This document shows positions 46,841 through 61,621 of a DNA stretch of 64,000 nt, piece after piece. Both the position numbers and the translations under genes were made by a program. The notes below the pieces were generated by a model. That model saw only the letters and a list, made by a program, of their open reading frames with translations. It was not told where the DNA came from and searched no databases. The stretch covers positions 28,491,001-28,555,000 of the forward strand of contig NC_089744.1 in the NCBI RefSeq assembly GCF_040412425.1, in the 5' to 3' direction. Each line of letters begins with the position of its first letter. Positions within the stretch are counted from its first letter, which is position 1. This stretch comes from Macrobrachium rosenbergii (lineage: Eukaryota > Arthropoda > Malacostraca > Decapoda > Palaemonidae).

Positions 46841-48815
46841 TTTTCTTTTCATCTTTTGTTGAAGGCTATTTACTTTAGTATATCTCTTTTGAAGGCAGTT
46901 GACTTTAGCGTATTTTTTTTTAGTGTCCGTTTTGAAGACTGTTTACTTTAGCGTATTTCTGTTGAAGGCTATTTACTTTAGCGTTTTTGTTTTGAATCCT
47001 ATTTACTTTAGCATCTTTATTTTGAAGGCTATTTACCTTACCATGTTTGTTTTGAAGGCTGTTTACTTTAGCGTCTTTGTTTTGAAGGCTATTTACTTTA
47101 GCGTCTTTGCTTTGAAAGCTAACTACTTTAGCGTATTTGTTTTGAAGGCTATTTACTTTTGCGTCTTTGTTTTGAAGGCTATTTACCTTAGCGCATTTGT
47201 TTTGAAGGCTATTTACTTTTGCGTCTTTGTTTTGACGGCTAATTACTGTAGCGTATTTGTTTTGAAGGCTATTTACTTTTGCGTCTTTGCTTTGAAAGCT
47301 AATTACTGTAGCGTAATTGTTTTGAAGGCTATTTTCTTTTGCATCTTTGTTTTGAAGGCTAATTTATCGTAGCGTATTTTTTGAAGGCTAATTACTTTAG
47401 CGTATTTGTTTTGAAGGCTATTTCTTTTGCATCTCTGTTTTGAAGGCTATTTACCTTAGTGTATTTGTTTTGAAGGTTAATTACTTTGGCATATTTGTTT
47501 TGAAGGCTATTGACTTTAGTGTATTTGTTTTGAAGGGTATTTACTTTCACTTATGTGTTTTGAAGGCAATTTTCTTTTGCATGTTTGTTTTGAAGGCTAT
47601 TTACTTTAGCATATTTATTTTGAAGGCTATTAACTTTAGTGCATTTATTTTGAGGGCTATTTACTTTTGTGTATCTCTTTTGAAGGCAATTTTCTTTAGC
47701 ATGTTTGTTTTGAAGGCTATATACTTTAGTATATTTGTTATGAAGGCTACTTTCTTTAGCATTTTTGTTTTTAATGCTATTTACTTTAGCATCTTTGTTT
47801 TAAAGGCTATTGACTATAGTGTATTTGTTTTGAAGGGTATTTACCCTAGCATATTTGTTTTGAGGACTATTTACTTTGACATTTTTGTTTTGAAGTTTAT
47901 TTACGTTGGCTTATTTGTTTTGAAGGCTGTTTACTTAGGCATATTTGTTTTGAAGGCTGTTTATTTTGGGGCATTTATTTTGAAGGTTATATATTTACTT
48001 TAGCGTATTTTTTAGGTTATTTGCTTTAGCGTATTTGTTGTGAAGGTTATTTACTTTAGTGTATTTGTTTTGAAGGGTTTTTATCTTTGGCATATTTGTT
48101 TTGAAGGCTGTTTACTTTGGTGTATTTGTTTGGAAGGCTGTTTATTTTGGTGTATTTATTTTGAAGCCTGTTTACTTTGGTGTATTTTTTGAAGGCTGTT
48201 TACTTTAGCGTTATTGTTTTCAAGGTTATTTACTTTATTGTATTTGTTTTTGAAGGCTATTTACTTAAGCATTTTTGTTTGGAAGGCTATTTACTTTAGC
48301 ATATTGGTTTTGAAGGCTATTTACTTCAATGTATTTGTTCTGAAAGCTATTTACTTCAGCATATTTGTTTTGAAGGCTATTTACTTTAGCGTATTACTTT
48401 TGAAGGTTATTTACTTTAACGATCTCGTTTTAAAGGCTGTTTGCTTAAGCATATCTGTTTTAAAGGCTGTTTACTTTAACATATTGGTTTTCAAGGCAAT
48501 TTACGATAGTATATTTGTTTCGAAGGCTATTACTTTAGCGTGTTTGTTTTGAAGGCTATTTACTTAAGTGTTTTTGTTTTGAAGGCTATTTACTTTAGCG
48601 TATTTGTTTTGAAGGCTATTTACGTTAGCATATTTCTTTTGAGGGCTATTTACCTAAGGTTATTTGTTTTGAAGGCTTTTTACTTAAGGTTATTTGTTTT
48701 GAAGGCTATTTACTTAAGCATATTTGTTTTGAAGGCTATTTACTTTAGTGTATTTGTTTTAAAGGCTATTTACTTTAGCGTATTTGTTTTGAAGGCTATT
48801 GACTTTAGTATATTT
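46841..48815. repeat. 30-bp minisatellite, about 65 units
   Basis: The unit is ttgttttgaaggctattt followed by actttagcgtat. It equals the first half of the 62-bp unit. Because 30 is ten codons, one frame repeats VLKAIYFSVF and gives open frames at 46899-47372, 47440-48003, 48214-48552 and 48540-48872. There are no gene-like ends, so it is treated as non-coding. Confidence 0.95.
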
Positions 48816-48910
48816 TCATGTCTCTGCTTCTGCTTGAGTTTTTTTCACTTTTTTGAAAGCGATTTAATTTAGCGTGTTATCAATCTCTATTTCCGTATGT
48901 CCATATTTTG
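48816..48910. repeat. Return to the long (62-bp-type) unit
   Basis: tattttcatgtctctgcttc and a following gaaagcgatttaatttagcg restore the long-unit order at the far end of the 30-bp array. Confidence 0.8.
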
Positions 48911-49473
48911 GGCAACTGTCGATTTCATTCAGTGAGCTTCCGTTAAGGTGGTGTATTTACGATTAGTCTGCGAGTCTTGTTTGTAATTCTGTAATTGATT
49001 TATTGTCTATATTTTTAGGTCTTTTGCTTTGCATGTAGCAGCTGTAGCAGTAGTAGTAGTAGTAGTTTAGTTACTCTTAGTACCTTAATGATGAAAGAAA
49101 ATAAATTTTATATTCACGCGTTGGTAGTACCTTTACGATGGCATCATAGTAAACTTTCGTTGGTAACCTTGACCCGGTTAGTTTTTGTAAGAAACGGGCA
49201 GAAACCTCAAATGTTGTCAACTGCTGATTACTTTAAGATGGCATAAAATTAGAAATTGTCTAAGTTAATATTCCATATAATGATATCTACAGCGATATTA
49301 AGAGTAAATGTTTAGTAAAGCTACAATTTTGTAGCACAAACTATTGTGAGAGTTCGTGACAAATTAAGTTATAAATTAAAAAAGAATTTTCTTTCCAGTT
49401 AAGGAGGGATGTCTGCGAGCATGTGAAAATCATTTGCAAGTGATGGACGTTAAAATGCTAGTTTGTAAATTGG
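48911..49473. other. Unassigned non-coding stretch
   Basis: Includes a short (TAG)n at about 49050-49064. No gene recognised. Confidence 0.35.
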
Positions 49474-49557
<84 letters not shown>

Positions 49558-49690
49558 AAGATGAATCCTATTAATGTGGAAGAAACCACAGGGGCCATTG
49601 ACTTGTAATTCAAGCTTCCAAAGAATATTGCATTCATTTGAAAGAATTAACAGACGATAATAGGAGAAAATGAAAATGAAAATGGAAACA
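49474..49690 (-). mobile_element. R2 element 3' end with (AAT)n tail, copy 3
   Basis: The (ATT)n printed at 49474-49554 is the tail. The body then reads cagaagatgaatcctatt and acttgtaattcaagcttcca, matching the other R2 copies. Confidence 0.8.
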
Positions 49691-49775
49691 AGAATAGATA
49701 CAGCGCCTTTCAACATTGCTATTAGGAGTTTAGTAGCTCATTTGAATCACAAATGACACCAGAACAGGAGGGGAC

Positions 49776-49776
<1 letters not shown>

Positions 49777-49829
<53 letters not shown>
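49777..49829. repeat. (AG)n microsatellite
   Basis: About 26 units. Confidence 0.98.
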
Positions 49830-49831
<2 letters not shown>

Positions 49832-50162
49832 AAAGGGGTGTTGAATAATATAAGCAAGCAGTGGTGGCTAATAGATACTTTTTTCTTGTTTTTTTTATTT
49901 CTGTAATAATAAATTGTACATTTTTTACTTTAAGGTATAATTTATTGTTCATATTTTTCGTATTTATGTTAGGGCAGAAACATCGCAGTGGGATGATTAG
50001 GATTTAGGATATAATCCCATGAACATTTATTTGCTATTTTCGTAAAATTGGCTCTTCGATGACAAAGGGAATTGTAATATGTTTTTGTTCATCTTACGCA
50101 ACGTTACCCTCGTTTTCGTACAAATTCCAGTGAACGATATGAACATTAAAGATATTCCGTTC

Positions 50163-51486
<1,324 letters not shown>

Positions 51487-51498
51487 CTCACCTTTCCC

Positions 51499-51812
51499 TT
51501 CCCCGCAGGGAAGTAGTGCCGTCAGTGTACCTCACGCGGTGCACTGTAGGCATTACTTAAGGTTTTTTTTGCAGCGTCGCTTAAGGCCCACTAGCTGCAA
51601 CCTCTTCCGCTCCTGTTACTATGCCTCCCTTCATAGTCTCTTTCTTCCATCTTACTTTTCCCCCTTCTCCTAACAATTGTTTCATGGTGCAACTGCGAGG
51701 TCTTCCTCCTGTTACACCTTTAAAACCTTTTCACTCTCAATATCCCTTTCAGCGCTGAATGGCCTCATAGGTCCCAGCGCTTGACCTTTGTCCTAAATTT
51801 TATATTACATTC
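51499..51812 (+). mobile_element. R1 repeat, subfamily A, copy 7, with ~12-bp TSD
   Basis: ctcacctttccc (51487-51498) and ctcaccttttcc (51813-51824) flank it with one mismatch. Near full length: ggtgcactgtaggcattact at the 5' end, cctcataggtcccagcgctt and attttatattacatt at the tail. Confidence 0.9.
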
Positions 51813-51824
51813 CTCACCTTTTCC

Positions 51825-54109
51825 TCCAACTCAAAGCTTGGCAAACATTTGGGCCTTTTTATATCAACAGCAAAATGACTCGTTTTTAAAAAAGGCGCAG
51901 TACCACGAACATTTTTAGCTAATTTGATTACTAAGTGCTTTATTACATAACCGTGATGGCTCTTTCAAAGTACAACTAAGAATCTTCCTGTCTCCCCCTT
52001 TTTCTACCTCAAAATTACTTCTTCAAGTTTCAGCGTAAGATTTTATCTACACTGAAAAAAAAATCGAGAGAAAAATAAAACTGATCCAAGTAAAATTGAA
52101 TAACATTAGGTGGAAATGGAGAAAACTCCAAAATACAGTCTTCTCTCGTAGACCTGGCAAGCTTACAGACTTACATACATACAGAGGAGCGGAGCTGAAT
52201 CTATAGAGAATTAGCGGAGGCTCGCTTATTTGGTCAAAGATTAAAGGTTAATTAGTTCAGCGTTTCCACGCTGATATTGGATTCGTGGACAGTCTCCTCC
52301 TCCTCCTCTGATTAAGACGTAATTGAATGCTTCTTCAGGGCAGGTAAGAAACAGTGCCCAGGTTTCAACTAACATTTTGGAACCTGGAAGGGAAGAGAGA
52401 GAGTTTATTCGGATAATAATTAAAAGGAAAATTAGCGTTTTAAGAAATTACTTTTAGAGGTAATACGAGAGCTACCTTCTTTTTAATTGCTTATTGCGGT
52501 GAAAGGGGGTAGTACCGACAATGAACTTTCCTTTAGGATATCTAGCATTATATCTAGCTAGCTGTATTCAGGCAGGACTGTAATACCAGACTAAATCATC
52601 TCCGAAACGATATTTTCAAAATGAATATGAAAATCTCGGAATTTTCCTCAAATCTCGTTGCATTCTGTTGACCTTTGTTTTGTAGATATGCCTTCCGTAT
52701 TCCCAGGGTCTGTTGACTCATTTGCTTCCAGACAAGGGATTATTAACGTTTTTCTATAAGTTTTCTTTTTTAAAAATTATGATAACTGTATGTGAGGTGA
52801 AGGGGTAATTGGCCTTTACCATCTACTTGAAGGCATCATTCAGGAAATGTGAAAAATATGCAGCCTGATGTTACCTGAGCGCACGCTAATTTTAACAAGC
52901 ACTGCATCACTTCTGAACTGTTAGTTAGGGATCTTTCGTACTTACTCTTCTGTATCATTAAAACATTTATGAAAAGATAAGTATATACTTTATGCAGTTA
53001 CACTTCATCGAGAAATAAATGTTGGAATTCTTTGGCCGTTTAACAAGGTAGGCCATTGAAACTGAATAATCTTTCCCAGTGAGATCAATTTTTAATAAAT
53101 AATGCTGAACAATATTTCGATTTTTTATTGGAAGAAATTTATAGTAACAGATACTCACAAAAGAAACTGTGGTCACAGAAGGTGAAAAACGGATAACTAA
53201 AATATCAGCAACCAAACCTCACTGGTGGTAAATTCGTACAAAAGACATTTCCAACCGAGACAATCTACAATATTGAATCGCCCCAGAAACCCGGTCAGTC
53301 ACTATTGCAGTTGTGATAATGGGCGCTCACTCATAGTGCAGGATTTCAAAAGAATTTGAAAATGTCAACAAATGGATTCATTGTGAGGGGTTGTTTTCAG
53401 CAAAATGATCTAATCGAGATTACCCATTTTTCCAAAATAGTAGACAGGACAGTCATTAAAATGAAAACGAGGTATAAAATGAAATATATAAGATATAAGT
53501 TTCATTAAATAAATATTTAAGTAAGCACACATTATGGTAGATTGGTTATTTAAGATACTGGTGCTTTTCCCAACATGTTTTTAAACAGCATACGGTGTAG
53601 TCGAGATCTTCCGTAGGGAAAGAGGGAGAAAAATAACAAAAAAAAAAACTCATAACTTCCTTTGTAATCCCAAATCTCTCGATCTGGAAAAAAATAATAT
53701 TTTGAGCGACTCTTACACTTTCATCTTAAGCAAGACGACACGATCTTCCTTCAGGATGAAACCGGAGAGGAAATTTATTTTGCTCATATCTTGTGCGCTA
53801 AATACCACAGGCTATTGGGCTTCCATAGCATCCTAATCGTTCTAGTTACAGTCTGTTCTTGTTCTTCTTCATACTCCTTCCATCATCCCTTGTTGTTAAC
53901 TTTATCCCATAAAAGATTGGCGTTGGTGTTGGGGGGGTGGGCGCGGGGCGGGGGGCGGAAATCAACGACACATGTTCAATATCCAATAAACCTCATTCGC
54001 TCAAAGTGTCGCTTTCCGCAATCCAAAGGTCAAATGGTCGTTTTGGATACTGTGTTCTGCTCGACATTTCAAAAAAGTTAAGGAAGTTATGAATGAACAG
54101 GAAATATAT
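51825..54109. other. Longest unassigned stretch (2.3 kb)
   Basis: No microsatellite longer than a few units and no domain in any frame I inspected. A G-rich patch (ggggcgggggg) lies near 53930-53958. It could be unique intergenic or intronic sequence. Confidence 0.4.
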
Positions 54110-54415
54110 CCCGTGGGGGGTAGTGCTGTCAGTGCACCTCACGTGGTGAACTGTAGGCATTACTCAAGGGTCTTTGCAGGTCCCTTTGGCCCTTAGCTGC
54201 AACTTCTCATTTCTTTTACTGTACCTCCGTTCATATTCTCTTTCTTCCATGTGGCTTTCCACCCTTTCTAAAAAAAATTTCCTAGTGCAACTGCAAGTTT
54301 CTTCTGTTGCACCTTTCAAACCTTCTGACGACTGTCAATTTCCCTTTCAGCTCTGAATGACCTCTTAGGTCCCAGCGCTTGGCCTTAGGCCTAAATTTTA
54401 TATTCTATTCTATTT
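54110..54415 (+). mobile_element. R1 repeat, subfamily A, copy 8
   Basis: gtagtgctgtcagtgcacct to cttggccttaggcctaaatt and a tatattctattctattt tail, the clearest ATTCT-type tail in the window. Confidence 0.88.
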
Positions 54416-54654
54416 CAATAGGAGATAAATTCAAAGCGAGTAATGTTTGGTAGATTTTAAGGAACACCTGTTATATTCTTCTGTTCTCTGTCCCCTCATG
54501 AACAGTTTGATGACCTATGGAATTGGGATATAAATTTAGTTTTAATCGCCATTTTAAAAGTGAGTAAACAAGTTACGACTAAGTGACAGCTATAAATTGA
54601 AATGAGGAAAATAAATGGCCTATATCTCCATGGGTTGTTAAAGAAGTTTGATTG

Positions 54655-55024
54655 ACTGATTGGTTTAAGAAATTCAGGCTGTCAGGCCAAGCTCTGAAGG
54701 GGAACTTTCGGCGATTCAGCGCTGTAGGTAGTGAAAAGAGGGAGTTGGAGTGGTTGGACAGCAAGATGAAGAGATGCAGAAAATAGAGGAAAAGAAGTAA
54801 AAGGATCGGAAGGTGGAACTGGAAGAAAACTTTACCGTTGCGTTAGTAGTTACAGTTAGAGAGGTTGGACAGCAAGAATCAAGACAGGAAGTGGGAATGG
54901 AGGTAAAGTAAAATGCTAAGAAGTGGGTGCACCTAGGGAACTGAATGGACGCTGCAGCAAACATCCTTTAGTAATGCTCACAGTGCACCACGTGTGAGAT
55001 CAGTTGGCACTAACTCCCTACGGT
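54655..55024 (-). mobile_element. R1 repeat, subfamily B, copy 9
   Basis: Tail-side ggctgtcaggccaagctctg, interior gttggacagcaagatgaaga and gttggacagcaagaatcaag, 5' side gcacctagggaactgaatgg and cacagtgcaccacgtg. Longest B copy; tail-to-tail with copy 8, 240 bp away. Confidence 0.85.
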
Positions 55025-55330
55025 GAATTTTTTGACTGACGTCTCTGTAATATTCCTTGTCATGAATAAATCAGTCGAGTTGTGGGAACATGAGAGGGTA
55101 CTCGTGGAAATTTATGGAGGCATTCCTGTCGCCTCTGCTGTCATATAGCCATTGAGTGTAAGGGTTTTCGTTTTATGCCGAAATTGCTCTCATAATCTGC
55201 TGTGTCTCCCCGTGTCTGAAATCTACGAACCTTCAAAACACTTCCACTAAAATCTCAACTTACGTCTGAGTTTTAAAAATGGTTGCATCGTTGGACGCGC
55301 TGCAATTGCTCATATAACCAGTTGTTACAT

Positions 55331-55332
<2 letters not shown>

Positions 55333-55380
<48 letters not shown>
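55333..55380. repeat. (CT)n microsatellite
   Basis: About 24 units. Confidence 0.98.
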
Positions 55381-55382
<2 letters not shown>

Positions 55383-55856
55383 CCTAATCGTTTCGCGATC
55401 CTTTATGTGTTTCAATCACTTCTCCCTCAATCGTAATAGAAGCCACTAAAGACTTTCCTCTATTGTCCCACAGCCTTAGCTTCTATCATCCATCTCCCTC
55501 CGCCTTCCTTCATTCCTCCCTACTCCTCTCCCTTCTCAGTGCCATTCTGTTTCCCCCCTCTCTCTCTTTGTCTCCCCCTCCTCCATCCCGTTCTGATCAG
55601 GCCGATAACTGAGCGAAATGGATCAACTTCTTCCATATATATACAAACTTGCGGCGTAAATCATATCTTCCCCCTTTTCCAACACGGCGCCACCCCTTGT
55701 AATTCACGCATGTTTGCCCTAAATGCGGAAAATCCCGCCCCCTCCACCCACCCCTTTCCCCTGCCTAATCCCCAGTGCTTATTCTCACAGGGGTTTGTTA
55801 CATGTAAGAAGTTCACGCCTGAAGGAGCCCAAGGAACAAGGTGACTTTGGGTTGCG
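55381..55856. other. Pyrimidine-rich unassigned stretch
   Basis: C/T-rich on the plus strand, especially 55490-55600. The frame 55539-55844 has no domain. Confidence 0.35.
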
Positions 55857-56048
55857 TTTGCTTCTTTGCTTATGGTAGACTCTTTAGCGTATTTTGCATT
55901 TTTTGCATATGGAAGACTCTACAGGATAAGTTGCTTCTTTGCTTATGAGAGACTCAGTGATATTTTGCTTCTTTGCTTTTGGTAGACTCTTCAAGGTATT
56001 TTGCAATTTTTTACATATGGTAGACTCAATGATATTTTGCTTCAAGGT
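55857..56048. repeat. ~36-bp tandem repeat, about 5 units
   Basis: Units contain ttgcttctttgcttatgg, then tagactcttcaaggtatt, with a variant arm attttttgcatatgg in alternate units. This suggests a two-unit (~72-bp) higher order. Confidence 0.8.
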
Positions 56049-56640
56049 ATAAGAGTGAAACGAATAAGGAATTAGGTAATAGACTGGAAAGAAATGAGGA
56101 AAATGGTGCAACTGAGGTTGTTGGGAAAGTATAAGAAATTAAATTAAATAAAGAGATATAAAGTGGAATAGAAATTAAATTAATAACGGCTAAGGTATGG
56201 AGCGGAATTGAAACGAAGGAAGCAAGATGCAATTGGAAGAAAAATGTATGGGTTAAAAGAGTAATTAATTACACAAGTAACGAATGAAATAGCAGTGTGT
56301 GAAATGGAGGTTAGTGGGGGACCAAAAAGAAAGAAGAATTAAAGGGGATGATGGAAGTAATGAATGAAATTGCAAAACAGTTACGAAATTTGGAACATCT
56401 TGAACGAATGAAATTAAGTTCAGTTAAAATGACGGTGATAGAAAATAATACAAATTAGGAAAGAGTGATGTGATGTGAAGAGAAATTAAGAAATTAAGGT
56501 TGAAACGAAACTGATGGATATTTTGGAAGAAAGGAATGAAAATTATGTAGATATGATTTGCAGCGAATATTAATTTTGACTGAAATACGAGCAGCATTAG
56601 CACAATATCCATCTTGATGCTGTACGTTGTGAACGTTCTA
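56049..56640. repeat. Purine-rich, G/A-skewed region
   Basis: The plus strand is dominated by gaaat, gaaatt and ggaag words (gaaattaaattaataac, gaatgaaattgcaaa, gaatgaaattaagttcag). It may be a decayed tandem repeat; no fixed period could be seen. Confidence 0.5.
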
Positions 56641-57390
56641 GTTCTAAAATACTTTTCAAGAAAAGCAAGAAGCGCGAACGGAAATTGATGGGACTAGAGA
56701 CTTGACACGTGCATTTTGAACATAATAAAAGTGGGTGGAGAGTATCTTTTTTTTATTTTTAATTATGAATACATCGGATACATTAACTACAGTTTATTGT
56801 ACAATTTGTTGTTATCGTACTGACCAAAGAAATCGACAGATTTATGATTATTTAGTTCGCAGATTTTGTTACTTATTTGTTTACTGTTTCTTTCTTGTCA
56901 AAATGAAGATTTGTATGATCCAGTATGAATATTTTTCTTCATTTTATTTAAAAGGTTACGAGCACATAGTTCAGCTCTTCTCACAAATTCCCTTACTTTA
57001 GCTGTTCAGTCATAAATTTCTCGAACACTTCTTCATTTATTCTTTTCTATATCCCCTGATAATACGGACTCCAGTATATCAGCCAAAGCCGTATACTTTA
57101 AAAGAATACTTGAAAAACTACAACATGGAACCTCAAGACGGGATGAAAACGAGACTTAATCACGTGTCCAGATTCCAAGTTCTTCCATAATTAAGCAGAC
57201 GAAAACCTTCCTTATGAACTGAGGATCTCACCTCAACAGTTCAGTCGCCAAAGACGACACCAAAGAATACGACAAAGGTTCTCAACTGATTGCTGCAAAT
57301 TGATTGCTCCATAAAATGCGGAGTTGGAATGGCGAAACACGAATTTTTAGGGCACTAAAGCATTCCAGAAAGAATGACAGAGAGGTAAAG
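56641..57390. other. Unassigned non-coding stretch
   Basis: The open frame 56735-57001 (+) has no recognisable domain. Confidence 0.35.
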
Positions 57391-57413
57391 GGAGAGAGAG
57401 AGAGAGAGAGAGA
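57391..57413. repeat. (GA)n microsatellite, short
   Basis: About 11 units. A looser GAGA/GTGA tract lies at 57636-57698. Confidence 0.95.
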
Positions 57414-58181
<768 letters not shown>

Positions 58182-58249
58182 TCAATCGGTAGCTCCCTGG
58201 CCTTTTATTTGAGAGACGGGTTCTATCCCGATGTGAGTCATATATTATA

Positions 58250-58325
<76 letters not shown>
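58182..58325 (+). mobile_element. tRNA-like element with (AT)n(GT)n tail, pair III, right half
   Basis: The plus strand reads tcggtagctccctggcc (A-box-like) then gacgggttctatcccg. Arms 58138-58181 and 58195-58238 are 41/44 complementary around a 13-nt loop. Tail (AT)n 58254-58297, (GT)n to 58325. Confidence 0.7.
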
Positions 58326-58330
<5 letters not shown>

Positions 58331-58875
58331 GATGTGTGAGTACATGCATGAAAAAGTCTTATTAGAACTGAGGTCTCGTCGAAAGCAAGAAGAGAAAAAA
58401 TGCACAGGATAGAAAGCTTCCTGCGAAACAATTTACTCCTCAAAAGGACCTTTGCGTAGAACTATTTATTGCAAAAGTTCAAAACACCCCCTACCACAAG
58501 AAAAAAATACGAAGATCACTGAGTCATTATCTAGAGATGGTTACGGGAACAGTTCGATATCACAAAACGGACGGTGGAAAAGTTTTTTGAAAGAATCGGC
58601 CAGAACGTTTCTGGAAAGGTGTTAGAATCTGAAACTTGCTTTTGGGTAGAAGACACGATTCTTCTAAGAACACACGCACGCACATACAGACAAGAAATTC
58701 AGCATGAAATTTACATTGATGTTCGGAATTTAAACAAAAAGAAAAAAGTGACTTCCTCTATTTTAAGGAAGTTTTCTGTGCAAACGAGAGCCCAGGTTTT
58801 ACGGAAATATTCAACATAAAAAAGCTCATACCATTTATTCGCAGTCTATCTATTTTTGCAGGAATTTTACTCACC

Positions 58876-58879
<4 letters not shown>
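58326..58879. other. Unassigned non-coding stretch
   Basis: The open frame 58574-58819 (+, MEKFFERIGQNVSGK in part) has no recognised domain. Confidence 0.35.
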
Positions 58880-58972
<93 letters not shown>

Positions 58973-58985
58973 ATGTGTGTGTGTA
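58880..58985. repeat. (AT)n(GT)n microsatellite
   Basis: (AT)n to about 58957, then imperfect GTGTAT. Confidence 0.97.
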
Positions 58986-59202
58986 TGTATTTATTAATCC
59001 GTTCAAACAAATTGTTTACGAATATCCTAAGCTTCGCTACCACTTAGAGTAAACCTATATTTTTCTGCTCGCATTAATCAAATCACATCAGCTAACCTAA
59101 TCACATCGATTCAGTAACCCAAATTTAATAATCATCATTTCGTCAATTGTCCATTCAATGGTTCATTGATAGTCTCAGATACCAGTGATCTGCCTAACTT
59201 TG

Positions 59203-59205
<3 letters not shown>

Positions 59206-59245
<40 letters not shown>
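59206..59245. repeat. (AG)n microsatellite
   Basis: About 20 units. Confidence 0.98.
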
Positions 59246-59250
<5 letters not shown>

Positions 59251-59323
59251 AACATCTTTCTTTGATCTTTTGTCTTTATATTCCGTTTTACCTGCTGTTA
59301 TATTACATTTCTAGAAAAACAGA

Positions 59324-59416
<93 letters not shown>

Positions 59417-59468
59417 CTTGCGTGTCATTAATCTTGAGTGAGAGACAGACAGACAGACAGACAGACAG
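59324..59468. repeat. (AT)n(GT)n tract followed by (ACAG)n
   Basis: (AT)n at 59324-59376, (GT)n to 59410 with GCGCGC end, then (ACAG)6 at about 59445-59468. Confidence 0.96.
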
Positions 59469-60344
59469 AGAGGGAGAGAGAGAAAAGAGAGAATCACTGG
59501 TAAATTCTTATTCGATTATGTAGTTAGCGCTTGTTTTCAAAGCTTCCCTAGAACAAGTTAAGGAAACACTGTTCTCAGATGAATAAAATTTTAAAATGAT
59601 ATCCAAAGTAATGCATTTTGTTTTTTTTTTATTATTTTAAAAAACAAGAGTTAAACGTATTTAAGTACATAGAATAGTACATGTACAACTGTATGTGTGT
59701 ATGCGTCGGCGCCCAAAAGTTTTTATTTTTCGATACATGCGAATGAAAATTTGATCAGCACCTCCCATTCGACATTTGAAGATGGGCGGTGGGTGAGGGT
59801 GGTGGCGGCGGGCGAGTATTACAGCATTCATGACGTTCACAGATATCTGACGTTATCCCTCTTACCGCCCCAGTGACTTATGCAACGCCTTTTGAAATAA
59901 AAGATCGGCTTGTAAGTGATTCTGACACTAGTCTTCCGTCAGAGCAAGTGTCAAGGTTAAATGGGAGTTGTCAACATTTCAGGCTTACTCTGAAATATGC
60001 AACGACGCTGAAATATCTGTGGGTTAGATACTGCGAACGTGAATGGGTCGTGTCACACTGAAGCACTGCCTTCCTTGTAAAAATTCCGTTCTTATTAAAT
60101 AACAATAACAATAATTTATCTGTTGCTGCGTTGCGCTGTGTTTCCTTCGCGGTGAAATGAGTTTGTCTCCAAAGAGGACGCGAATTCAAACTAATTCACG
60201 GAGTGGTTTCCATCAAGCATTTCGAATACTCAATAAGGACTAAATACCAGTCCAACAGATTTACCTGGGAAAGTTTCTGAAGAATGGAGGCACGAGAGTT
60301 TGTCATGCCTGCCTAAGTACTGCTGCTGACAAGATTCAACTAAA
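59469..60344. other. Unassigned non-coding stretch
   Basis: G-rich patch gatgggcggtgggtgagggt (59780-59799). The frame 59873-60061 has no domain. Confidence 0.35.

Positions 60345-60416
<72 letters not shown>
60345..60416. repeat. (ATT)n microsatellite
   Basis: About 24 triplets. No R2 body is recognisable beside it. Confidence 0.97.
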
Positions 60417-60518
60417 GCAAATACCATCTCGAATTGCATAGACGCCGAAGACTAATTTTCTGAAGCATTTGACAACATATTTAGCGAATAAATCTGTTAT
60501 ATCATTTCTGTATTTAGT

Positions 60519-60522
<4 letters not shown>

Positions 60523-60589
<67 letters not shown>
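60523..60589. repeat. (GA)n microsatellite
   Basis: About 33 units. Confidence 0.98.
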
Positions 60590-60592
<3 letters not shown>

Positions 60593-60834
60593 AGCAACTT
60601 AAACTGCATCCCGTAATCCGATTACTTAGTAAATTATGAGATTAAGGGTTTAGCGCCAGATGGTCACCCTCTAGACGCTAATACGTTTGCTTTATTCATG
60701 CAATCAAGCGGAAAGCTACCAAATTACCGAGAAAAGTTATTGCTTGCTAAGCCTCTTGTTAGTGCTGTTATTTGCCCTTATGTGTATATATATACATATG
60801 CATATACATATATGTGTGGCTGTTTGTAAGCACG

Positions 60835-60975
<141 letters not shown>

Positions 60976-61612
60976 GTTAATATATATGTACTTTACAATA
61001 CCTTTTTTTGTATTTTATATCAGTCTTAATGCACCATAGACCTGTAAAAAGATACCTCTAACTGAAGTACATAAAAAAATTATCTATTACTCGCGTCCAT
61101 TTAGAAAACAAATAAGCCAATGTGCCTAGACGAGAAAGTGACCTAACACGAGAGAATATTGGAAGAATCAGATCGATACAGCTTCTGTCATTGTCAAACA
61201 AATGCAAATCAGAACTCTCGTTCCGCGTCAACTAATATGAATGAACATCTGTTGTTCCCGTGAGAAGGTCTTAGTCAGCCATGATATGAATGACTGAATA
61301 TGGAAGTTGAAGCTATTGCGACGCTGTTTAGAGGATGACATAAAGTAAACATATATGTACACACATGATGAGGCTGGTGATCGCTAATCAGTATTTAAGA
61401 ACTATAAAGAATTTGCTGATTTTAGCTCTAACGTGCCATCCAAGTCCACGATTGGTTTGTCAGCTAAAAGATTCAGTGGATTCCTCTGGATTAGCTAAGG
61501 GCCTTGGTTCACGTAAGTGACTAAATTATTAAGTTATTAAAAAGTACCGTATTATCTGCAGGCGATGATGACGTAATTGTCACAGATATTAAACATCTAA
61601 ACTTGACTTCCT
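60976..61612. other. Unassigned non-coding stretch
   Basis: No recognised element. Confidence 0.35.
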
Positions 61613-61621
61613 TGAAGGAGT

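Noticed and set aside
46899..48872. Long plus-strand ORFs reading VLKAIYFSVF repeats as a repetitive protein gene
   Set aside because: The period is exactly ten codons, unit edges show no start/stop or splice logic, and frames break wherever a unit changes length.
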